Part shown: positions 9,670 to 17,608 of the stretch, piece by piece
Layout: each line of letters starts with the position of its first letter
How positions within the stretch are numbered: position 1 is the first letter of the stretch
Assembly (NCBI GenBank): GCA_026004875.1
Contig: BPJZ01000004.1
Span: forward strand, 1-64,000
DNA: 64,000 bases
Direction: 5' to 3'
Source: Candidatus Poribacteria bacterium
Lineage (GTDB): Bacteria; Poribacteria; WGA-4E; GCA-2687025
Notes under the pieces: generated by a model
What the model saw: only the letters and a program-made list of their open reading frames with translations
Databases searched by the model: none
Told to the model about the DNA's origin: nothing
Program-made: the position numbers and the translations under genes

Positions 9670-11111
9670 ATGAGCAAACGTTTGAGCCGACGGGATTTCT
9701 TTGGGCTGCTAGGATTAGGCGCGGTCGGCAGCGGAGCGGGGACTGGTCCTCGCACAGACCAAGCGGCGTGGCCGTCCGGAGTTGGGGGCAGGAGTCGCCC
9801 AAAAAACGCTCCCCGATTCGTCCTCCGACTCGGAGCGGTGGAGTTCGGGAGATTGAGCTGGTCGCCGAGCCGATACAAGTGGACGTGGGCGGAAGACTCT
9901 ATTCGACGTGGGGGTATAACGGCTCCTTTCCGGGTCCGGAGATTCGAGTTCAGGAAGGGGACCTGCTACGAGTGTGGGTGAGAAACCGTCTTCCGGCGCC
10001 GACCACCGTTCACTGGCACGGGCTGCCGGTTCCCAACCCGATGGACGGGGTTCCCGGTTTGACGCAGGACCCGATCCCTCCGGGAGGGGAGTTTGTTTAC
10101 GAGTTTCTCGCCGCTCCGGCGGGGAGCTACCTTTACCATTCCCACATGGCGTTGCAGCTAGAACGGGGACTGCTCGGGGGCGCTGATCGTCGAGGAGCGC
10201 ACCCCACACGTGAGCTACGATCGGGACTATACGCTCATCTTGGACGACCTGCTGTTGAGTGAGCCGGCGCCGCTGCGCGGCGTCGGAATGGGCCGGGGGA
10301 TGGGAATGATGGGCGGAATGATGGGCGGGCGTTCAGGTCCCGGCCTATGACGGGCTGTTGATCAACGGACGCCTGCCGACCGATCCGCCGGAATTTCTCG
10401 TTCGGGAGGGGGGAGCGGGTGCGGCTTCGGTTTTGTAACCCTTCCGGCGCAACGGCCTTCCGGGTAACCGTCGAAGGCCACCGGATGGAGGTCACCCACG
10501 CGGACGGCCGTCCGGTGGAACCGGTTCCGGTGGATCAACTCACCATCGGCATGGGTGAGCGGTACGATGTGGTCGTCCTCGCGGACCGTCCTGGGGCTCT
10601 GGCGGATCGCCGCCGCTCCGGTGGAGTATCGTGCGGAGGCGGCCGTCGGTGTGTTGCGATACGTTGGGACCGTGGGAAGGAGGTTCTCCACCAGCTCTCG
10701 AGAGCTGTGGGGCGGACGGGCGCTTCGCCTGACCGACCTGTACGGACTGGAGACCGCCCCGCTGGGGCCACCGGACCGGACGCTAACGCTCGCCCTCTCC
10801 GGAGGTCCAAAACGGTCTGTGGACGATCAACGGCCAGGCTTACCCCCAACGCGGAGATCCTTTCCATCGTCCAGGGAGAGGTCGTCCGCGTGGTGCTGGT
10901 GAACCACAGTATGATGCTCCACCCGATGCACCTCCACGGCCACTTCTTCCGCACAGGGGACGTCCTCAAGGACACGCTCATCGTTCCGGCGCACATGGGT
11001 CGAGCGGAGTTTGTGTTCCTAGCGGACAACCCGGGGCGCTGGTTCTTCCACTGTCACATCGCCTATCACCTTGAGGCCGGCATGGCTCGAGAGATCCGGT
11101 ACATCGGCTGA
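9670..11111 (+). CDS. Multicopper oxidase, Tat-type signal; several frameshifts in this sequence
   Basis: 'MSKRLSRRDFFGLLGLGAVG' (twin-Arg); 'TTVHWHGLPVPNPMDGVPGLTQDPIPPGGEFVYEF..GSYLYHSHMALQ'; 'MLHPMHLHGHFFRTG'; 'GRWFFHCHIAYHLEAGMAREI' (HCHxxxHxxxxM type 1/3 Cu). Pieces lie in three frames. Confidence 0.85.
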
Positions 11112-11162
11112 GCGCCTGGAGCGAACATCCTAGCTGACTTCGGCCGTGAAAGCGATTATCCT

Positions 11163-11184
11163 ACCGAACGGAATTGCGTTCGGT
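11163..11184. terminator. Inverted repeat ACCGAACG-gaattg-CGTTCGGT after the multicopper oxidase
   Basis: 8-bp perfect arms, 6-nt loop, between the oxidase stop and the PIG-L start. Confidence 0.4.
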
Positions 11185-11207
11185 GTGGACCCACGAGGAG
11201 TGCAACC

Positions 11208-12028
11208 ATGGCCGAAGAACAGCTTCGCATCCTAGCGTTTGGAGCTCATCCGGACGACTGTGACATTAAGGTAGGGGGGGTGTGCGATTCTTTGGGCCCG
11301 GCGGGGGCACCGGGTGCGTTTTGTCTCGGTGACCAACGGCGACGCTGGTCACCACAAGATGGGCGGTGGCCCGCCTGGCGCGACGCCGTGCTGAAGAGGC
11401 CAAACGGGCCGGCGAGGTGGCCGGAATCGAATACCTCTGCCTGGACCATCACGACGGCGAGCTGATGCCCACCCCTGGAAGCGAGAGAAAGAGCTGATCC
11501 GCCTGATCCGGCAGTTCCGCCCCGACCTGATCCTGACCCACCGACCCAACGACTACCATCCCGATCACCGTTACACCTCGATCCTGGTGCAGGATTCCGC
11601 CTACATGGTGACCGTTCCGAATATCTGTCCGGACACGCCCCATCTGGAGCGGAAACCCGGTGATCCTATATATGAGCGATCACTTTCAGAAGCCTGCTCC
11701 GTTCCGTCCCGACGTGGTGGTGGGCCATCGACGAGGTAATCGAACAGAAGCTGGACATGCTGCACTGTCACGAGAGCCAGGTCTACGAGTGGTTACCGTA
11801 TAACGGCGGCTATCTGGACGAGGTGCCGTTCGACCCGCAAGAGCGGCGGGAGTGGCTGCCGCAGTCGGTGGCTTGGCCGCTCCAATGCGGAGCGGGTGGC
11901 GGGAGCAACTGATCGCCCGGTACGGCGAGAGTCGGGGAGCCGCTGTGCGGTTTGCGGAAGCCTTCGAAGCCTGCGAGTACGGCGCGCCATTGACTCCCCA
12001 GCAGGTGGAACGACTGTTTCCGTTCTGA
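11208..12028 (+). CDS. PIG-L/LmbE family deacetylase, multiply frameshifted in this sequence
   Basis: 'LRILAFGAHPDDCDIKVGG' (AHPDD motif), 'LIRQFRPDLILTHRPNDYHPDHRYTSILVQDSAYMV', 'AIDEVIEQKLDMLHCHESQVYEWLPYNGG' recoverable across frames; stop at 12026-12028. Confidence 0.75.
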
Positions 12029-12069
12029 CGCCGATCCCTCTTTGGCAGAACGGTTGCCCGGATCGGGTT

Positions 12070-12088
12070 GGTCTGGTATAACCAGACC
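12070..12088. repeat. Perfect dyad GGTCTGGT-ATA-ACCAGACC
   Basis: 8-bp arms with 3-nt centre, intergenic between the PIG-L and CBM9-like genes. Confidence 0.5.
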
Positions 12089-12105
12089 GGGGAGCAAGGA
12101 AGCGA

Positions 12106-12816
12106 TTGCAAAGGAGATGGGTCTGGCTGGTGGTTATCGCGTGGGCCTTCGTCGCGAAGGCACAGGAGCCGCCAGAGCTGGTCGTCCCTCGACTGGCGGA
12201 GGGAACTGCAGCTCCTACGATTGATGGGGAGCTGAACGATCCGGCCTGGGCATCGGCGGCTTGGGTTTCGCTCCGCGACGCGAAGACGGGGGCCGTTCCG
12301 CGCCGACCGACCGAGGTGGGCATCTTCTACACACTGGACGCGCTTTATCTGGCCTATCGCTGCACCGATGAGGTCAAGCCGAACGCTCGCCTGACCGTTC
12401 GGGACGCCAACCTCTGGGAGGAGGAGGTCGTCGAACTATTCCTCGACCCGGACGGTAACCCGCGAACCTACTACGAACTGGAATGGAACCCGTTGAACAC
12501 CCTCTTTGACGCTTACTTAATCAACAGCGGCAAACGGCGCTGGCTCCTTCGAGACCTCAGTTTAGAGGGCCTGGAACATCAGGTTGCCTGGAACGACTCC
12601 GGCTGGACGGTAGAGGTGCGTCTTCCAATCGAGGACCTGGGGGAGGCCCCTGTCTGGCCGCCGACGCCGGAGACCGTCTGGCGGGGGAACTTCTACCGAA
12701 TTGAGCGCTCCGACGATCCCATACAGCCGGAGATGACCTCCTGGAGCGTCATCGGGCGGTACGACTTTCACGAAACGCAGGCCTTTGGCCGCATCCGCTT
12801 TGCGACTACACCCTAA
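12106..12816 (+). CDS. Exported CBM9/DOMON-like carbohydrate-binding protein
   Basis: Signal peptide; 'APTIDGELNDPAWASAAWVSLRD...TEVGIFYTLDALYLAYRCTDE...LWEEEVVELFLDPDGN..YYELEWNPLNTLFDAY', typical of the CBM9-like fold. TTG start preceded by AAGGAAG. Confidence 0.7.
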   Translation: MQRRWVWLVVIAWAFVAKAQEPPELVVPRLAEGTAAPTIDGELNDPAWASAAWVSLRDAKTGAVPRRPTEVGIFYTLDALYLAYRCTDEVKPNARLTVRDANLWEEEVVELFLDPDGNPRTYYELEWNPLNTLFDAYLINSGKRRWLLRDLSLEGLEHQVAWNDSGWTVEVRLPIEDLGEAPVWPPTPETVWRGNFYRIERSDDPIQPEMTSWSVIGRYDFHETQAFGRIRFATTP

Positions 12817-12844
12817 GACGGCAACGGAGAGGAGAGCACATCCA

Positions 12845-14659
12845 ATGGCTCGGCGATGGACTGTAGGGCTGACGATCGCAGGACTGCTGCTGATCACTCT
12901 CGACCTTGGGGCGCACGTGGGGAACCATCCTTCGGTGCACGACACGGTGGCAGGGATCATCCAGCGTGTGGTGGAGCTTCCCCGTCAGGCGCGGGAGCGG
13001 CTGACCCCACGCTCCGTCTGGGAGACGCTCCTGACCGAAGAGGAGCGTCACATCCTGAGCACCGAGCACATCTCCTTTCGGGTGAACGTGCCGGTCACAC
13101 TTTATGTGCTTCGGGATCAAGACCTTAAAGAGGAGCCGTTCTGGCTGACGGGTGGCGAGTTTGAGAAGACCGATTGGACCGCCGTTGTCGACGGCGACGA
13201 CTTCGACATCTGGAAGCGGGACTACCCGGCCGGATGGATCGGCCTGGGCGTCAACGCAATTGGCGACGAGGAAGAGCATTACCTTGTGGTCGTCGTCCCT
13301 CAGGAGCCGGGGGCGAATCTGGAGATCAGCGATCTTTATCCGGGATATCTGGACGTGACCGAGGCCAAGCCGGGGGCTTCGGCCTACGTCGACGACGAGG
13401 ACGAGAAGGTTGAACGCCTTCCTGAAGCGCTGATCGGTCAGCGGATGATCCGAACGGCGGAGCAGTTGGAGGACGACGCGAACCTGTGGCGGATTCGCGT
13501 TACCAACTATCCGGCGAGCCGGGAGCCGGATCAGATTGTGCTGACATGGAGCGAGGACCCGCGGACGACCCAGACGATTCAGTGGCGGACCAGCACCGCT
13601 GTGACGCGCGGTGTCGTCCAGTACCAGAAGAAGGCGGCGTTTTTGACCTTTCAACCGCAGCCGCCCCAAACGGTCGAGGCCAAACGGGAGGTCTTGGAGA
13701 CGCCCAACATCGCCAACGATCCGGTCTGCCACCGCTTTACGGCGACGCTGCGGAACCTGGAGCCGGGCACGACCTATGTCTATACGGTCGGGGATGGGAC
13801 GCCGGAGGGGACCAGCCCGCTGATGGAGTTCACCACCGCGCCCGACGAGGTGCGTCCCTTCTCTTTTATCTACATGGGCGACGCTCAAAACGGCCTGGAC
13901 CGCTGGGGATCGTTGATCCACACCGCCTTTCGCTTGCGTCCTGATGCGGCCTTTTACCTGATGGCCGGGGACCTGGTCAATCGGGGGAACGATCGGGACG
14001 ACTGGGATTCGTTCTTCTACAACGCCGGGGACATCTTCGCTCAGCGACCGTTGGTTCCGGTCATCGGCAATCACGAGTGCCAGGGCGGACACCCGACGCT
14101 GTATCTAAAGCTCTTCGACCTGCCCGACAACGCGCCGGAGACGGTCGAGACGGAGCGGGTCTACGCCTTCCGGTACAGTAACGCTCTGTTCATCGTTCTT
14201 GATTCGAACCTCTCGCCGACGGCACAGGTGGAATGGTTGGACCGGACCCTTCAGGAACACGCTGATGCGACCTGGAAGTTCGTTTCGTACCACCATCCGG
14301 CCTATTCGTCCCATCCGCGCCGGGACAACACCGATCTCCGGGCGGCGTGGGTACCGATCTTCGACAAGCATCATGTGGACGTGGTGCTCCAAGGGCATGA
14401 TCACGCCTATCTGCGCACCTATCCGATGAGGAACAACGAGGTGGTCTCCAGCCCCTCAGAGGGAACCATCTATGTGGTTTCCGTCTCTGGAACCAAGATG
14501 TACGACCAGGCGGATCGGTACTATAAGGAGGTGGGCTTCACCAACGTCTCGACCTATCAGGTGCTGGACATCCAGCTCTCAAACGATCGGCTACACTACC
14601 GGGCGTACGATCTCAACGGAAACCTTCGGGATGAGTTTGAGATCGTGAAGTCCCAGTAG
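12845..14659 (+). CDS. Exported purple acid phosphatase-like metallophosphoesterase with Fn3-like domain
   Basis: 'FSFIYMGDAQNG', 'YLMAGDLVNRGND', 'PLVPVIGNHECQGG', 'KFVSYHHPAYSSH', 'DVVLQGHDHAYLRTYP' metallophosphoesterase motifs; preceded by a PAP-type Fn3 region. Confidence 0.85.
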   Translation: MARRWTVGLTIAGLLLITLDLGAHVGNHPSVHDTVAGIIQRVVELPRQARERLTPRSVWETLLTEEERHILSTEHISFRVNVPVTLYVLRDQDLKEEPFWLTGGEFEKTDWTAVVDGDDFDIWKRDYPAGWIGLGVNAIGDEEEHYLVVVVPQEPGANLEISDLYPGYLDVTEAKPGASAYVDDEDEKVERLPEALIGQRMIRTAEQLEDDANLWRIRVTNYPASREPDQIVLTWSEDPRTTQTIQWRTSTAVTRGVVQYQKKAAFLTFQPQPPQTVEAKREVLETPNIANDPVCHRFTATLRNLEPGTTYVYTVGDGTPEGTSPLMEFTTAPDEVRPFSFIYMGDAQNGLDRWGSLIHTAFRLRPDAAFYLMAGDLVNRGNDRDDWDSFFYNAGDIFAQRPLVPVIGNHECQGGHPTLYLKLFDLPDNAPETVETERVYAFRYSNALFIVLDSNLSPTAQVEWLDRTLQEHADATWKFVSYHHPAYSSHPRRDNTDLRAAWVPIFDKHHVDVVLQGHDHAYLRTYPMRNNEVVSSPSEGTIYVVSVSGTKMYDQADRYYKEVGFTNVSTYQVLDIQLSNDRLHYRAYDLNGNLRDEFEIVKSQ

Positions 14660-14696
14660 GTAGGCTTAAGAGACACTTTCTTCGAAGGAGGGGTTC

Positions 14697-14825
14697 ATGA
14701 GCCGGGCGTTGGCAATCCTGATTGCGCTGTTGCTCCTGTATCTTTGCGTTGTGGAGACCGTCCAGACGGTGGTGCTGGTCAAAGGGATCGAGTTCGCTCG
14801 CCAGGAGCTTCAGCGGCGCGAGTGA
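14697..14825 (+). CDS. Small single-span membrane protein (42 aa)
   Basis: ATG at 14697 with upstream GAAGGAGGGG; translation MSRALAILIALLLLYLCVVETVQTVVLVKGIEFARQELQRRE*; below the ORF track size cut-off. Confidence 0.55.
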   Translation: MSRALAILIALLLLYLCVVETVQTVVLVKGIEFARQELQRRE

Positions 14826-14939
14826 GCATTTGATTGCCAAGCGCCTGACCGGAACAGGAACAAAAAGCAAGGGAAAAGGGAGACGCGGGAGTTTCGGGCG
14901 GAGACTCCTACGCGAGCAGTTTTATAGAACTGGGCGGAC

Positions 14940-15467
14940 ATGCTGATCAAAGGGTACTACCTGGAGCCTTACGCGAAGCTCTATCGGGCGAACCTCTCCG
15001 GGACGGATATCTCCAATCTGAACCTGGGGGGCGTCCACCTGGTTGAGGCGAAGCTGATCGGGACTAAGGCACGCGCGGTGAACTTCGCCGGCGCCGAACT
15101 GCAGCGGGCGCAACTGGTCACAGCCGATCTCAACGGCTCAAACCTGGCCGGGGCCCATCTTGAGGGGGCCAACCTTCAAAGGGCTAACCTTTCCCGGTGC
15201 AACCTGAGTCGGGCCGACCTGTCCGGGGCGATCTTAGACGAGGCCCTGCTCCAGGGAGTAGTTGCTCGAGAGGCGAACCTTCAAGGGGCCAGCCTTCGGG
15301 GGGCCGATCTGCGCTTTGCCAGCTTTGTAGGGGCCGACCTTCGGGGGGCGGTTCTTCTGCGGATTCGGCACGAAGGAACGCGCTTCCTTGAGGCGCGGTA
15401 CGATGCCAACACTCAGTTTCCCGAGGATTTCGATCCCCAAGAGGAGGGGATGGTTTTCGTGGAGTGA
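14940..15467 (+). CDS. Pentapeptide-repeat protein
   Basis: Tandem A(D/N)LxG repeats (LAGAHLEGANLQRANLSRCNLSRADLSGAIL); C-terminal 'ARYDANTQFPEDFDP'. Confidence 0.85.
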   Translation: MLIKGYYLEPYAKLYRANLSGTDISNLNLGGVHLVEAKLIGTKARAVNFAGAELQRAQLVTADLNGSNLAGAHLEGANLQRANLSRCNLSRADLSGAILDEALLQGVVAREANLQGASLRGADLRFASFVGADLRGAVLLRIRHEGTRFLEARYDANTQFPEDFDPQEEGMVFVE

Positions 15468-15831
15468 TCCCGTTGGTCGTCGGCGGCGGGCGCGCTGGAC
15501 GGCCCTGGTGGGGAGCGGAGTTGGCGCGCTCTCTGGCGGGATCATCTTTGGCCTCTGGGGCGGACTGCTTTGGCTTTTTTTGGGCGGAGCAGCCGGATAC
15601 GGGATCGGCTACACCGGTCCCGATCTCGCTGGAGCGCTTAGCTTTACCACCGGCCTGTTGGTGGGAGGATTGATCGGGGGAAATCTATTTCCCGCCTGGG
15701 TCGGTTGGGACGACCCCTTTGCCCGTTGGTGGGGAAGTGCGCTAGTGGGTTTGTTCACCGGGGCGCTCGTGGGGACCTTGTTACGCGTTTTCGGTCCTTG
15801 GAAGGGCATTTCCCGACGAGTTTTTCGTTGA
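15403..15831 (+). CDS. Glycine-rich multi-span membrane protein of unknown function
   Basis: Hydrophobic Gly-rich segments (GVGALSGGIIFGLWGGLLWLFLGGAAGYGIGY); start uncertain. Confidence 0.4.
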   Translation: MPTLSFPRISIPKRRGWFSWSDPVGRRRRARWTALVGSGVGALSGGIIFGLWGGLLWLFLGGAAGYGIGYTGPDLAGALSFTTGLLVGGLIGGNLFPAWVGWDDPFARWWGSALVGLFTGALVGTLLRVFGPWKGISRRVFR

Positions 15832-16926
15832 GGTATGGCCCCATCGGGCCACCATCCGACACACCGCCCGATAGGTTGTTTCGACGCTCAACTGCCGAGG
15901 GTGAGGGCTGCAGAGCACTTCTGTGCGCTGCCCCAGGGGACGCCAGCGGCGTTCGTCCGAGCCGGAGCGAAAGAAAAGTCCCAATGTTGGGGCTCCGACC
16001 AAGGCGGCCAAGTGCATCGGTCCGGAGTCCACGCCGACAAAGCACCGGCAACGCTCCAGGAGGGCCGCGGTGAGGGGAAGCGGCGTCTTTCCGCTGAGAT
16101 CGGCAAGCGGCACCCGGCAGTAGGAGCGGATTTCGGCGTTGAGCTTCTCATCGGCTCTAGAGCCGAGCAGGAGCACCGCGTAGCCGTCAGCGGCTAACAG
16201 CTCTGCCAGGTGGGCCCAGCGCGCGGCCAGCCAGCGCTTTTTGAGGTTGGGCGTCCCCGCGTGCAGCGCGATCAACCGACAGGGGGAGAGCCCCAATCGC
16301 TGGAGGAGCTCTTCGGCTTCCTCCCTGGCGTCGGGCGGAATCGGATAGATGGGGGCTACCCGTTCCAGCTTAAGGCCGCCGTACTCCAGCGCGGCAAAGA
16401 CGCGATCCAGCTCATGGGCGTCTGCCGGCAGACGGGCCCGGCGACGGGCCATCTCCACCCGGAGGGCGGAGACGTCCAGGTAGCCCGGATGGACGGCCAG
16501 GGCGAGCGTCGTCCAGCTTCCGCGCAGAACGAGGATCAGATCGTACCGGCCGCGCAGCGCTCGCAGCGACTTCCACGCCCGCCAGCCCCGATCGGGGACC
16601 GCTCCCGACCAAGTGGCATAGTGGCGAGGGTTCAGCTGCATCAAGTACCGGAGGAAGGGCAGCGTTTCGAACGCGGGACGGTTCCAGCGAGCACAGAGCA
16701 CGTCAATGGCGGCATCCGGATAGCGGTAACGAAGGCTCTGCAGCACAGCGGTTGCCAACAGTCCATCGCCCAAGTGATCCAGCTTGACGACGAGGACCTG
16801 GCGGGGATGAGCGATCGCCTCTGGCCGTGGACGCCGCACCCTCCACGCCGCCCAAGAACAGAGGACCAGCGCAGTGTTTTTTGCCTCCCAGCCGGCCCTT
16901 TGGACGGATTCCAGCACGTGAATCAT
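15781..16926 (-). CDS. Glycosyltransferase family 9 (heptosyltransferase-like)
   Basis: 'VLVVKLDHLGDGLLATAVLQSLRYRYPDAAIDVLC' N-terminus and 'FVGVDSGPMHLAALVGAPTLGLF' motif. Confidence 0.85.
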   Translation of the reverse strand: MIHVLESVQRAGWEAKNTALVLCSWAAWRVRRPRPEAIAHPRQVLVVKLDHLGDGLLATAVLQSLRYRYPDAAIDVLCARWNRPAFETLPFLRYLMQLNPRHYATWSGAVPDRGWRAWKSLRALRGRYDLILVLRGSWTTLALAVHPGYLDVSALRVEMARRRARLPADAHELDRVFAALEYGGLKLERVAPIYPIPPDAREEAEELLQRLGLSPCRLIALHAGTPNLKKRWLAARWAHLAELLAADGYAVLLLGSRADEKLNAEIRSYCRVPLADLSGKTPLPLTAALLERCRCFVGVDSGPMHLAALVGAPTLGLFFRSGSDERRWRPLGQRTEVLCSPHPRQLSVETTYRAVCRMVARWGHTSTKNSSGNALPRTENA

Positions 16927-17396
16927 GGCCTCTTGTGGCTCTTCTCGCCGGAGGGCTCCTCCTCGCCCGTCTCGGACGCCTCCACCCGGATCATCGCGAA
17001 CCGATCGGGGTTGAAGCCCTCCGGAAACCGCGTGGTGCTGTCGTACCGGGCTCGGTAGAAGTTCGCCCGATGGAGATTAGCGCGCAGGAAGCTGCATCCC
17101 CGCAGATCGGCCCGTTGAAGGTCGGCACCAAAGAGGTTCGCGCCCTCAAAGTTGCAATCCCGCAGGTCAAGGTCCCAGAGCCCCGCCCCCCACAACTCCG
17201 CGCCGCGGAGGTCCAACCCACGGAGGTCTACCCGCTCCAGCTCGGCCCGCATATCGTAGGCGATCCACTCCAGCACCTGCTGAAGGTCGGCTCTGGGCTT
17301 GGACTCTGACTCGGAAAGCTGCTCGGGACGAGAAGAGGCCGGATCGAACTCCATCGCTTGCGCTCCTCCTGCCTCGGTGAAAACGGACGGTTCCAT
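16923..17396 (-). CDS. Pentapeptide-repeat protein
   Basis: 'VDLRGLDLRGAELWGAGLWDLDLRDCNFEGANLFGADLQRADLRGCSFLRANL' and C-terminal 'ARYDSTTRFPEGFNP', shared with the 14940 protein. Confidence 0.8.
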   Translation of the reverse strand: MEPSVFTEAGGAQAMEFDPASSRPEQLSESESKPRADLQQVLEWIAYDMRAELERVDLRGLDLRGAELWGAGLWDLDLRDCNFEGANLFGADLQRADLRGCSFLRANLHRANFYRARYDSTTRFPEGFNPDRFAMIRVEASETGEEEPSGEKSHKRP

Positions 17397-17608
17397 TCAG
17401 AAAGATAAGGAACCGCACCCGAGCGTGCAAGGGGAGGAGCTCTCCGCGCGCATCGCTTGCTTGTTGTCCCAGGGAGGTGTACCGTAAAAGACACAGAACC
17501 GGTGCTCGTTGAAGTCCGATTTCCCCATCCTTTACGGCGCCGGAGACGGCACACTAAGACCGGAGCGTTGATCCCTCAAGCGGTCGAAGCTCAGAGAAGG
17601 GAAGACAG

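Noticed and set aside
8911-9981. Apparent fusion of the DUF2231-like protein to the Tat signal of the oxidase
   Set aside because: Arises from two frame changes before 9584; the His-rich tail ends with its own stop and a hairpin separates the genes.
7931-12028. Programmed ribosomal frameshifting as explanation for split genes
   Set aside because: Too many events, in both directions, in unrelated genes, and no consistent slippery site plus stimulator; sequence error fits better.
12806-14092. 428-aa minus-strand ORF antisense to the phosphatase
   Set aside because: Overlaps a well-supported metallophosphoesterase gene; composition typical of a shadow frame.
17397-17608. Possible riboswitch in the 212-bp gap before the hybrid kinase
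   Set aside because: No match by eye to known riboswitch cores; would need Rfam/Infernal.
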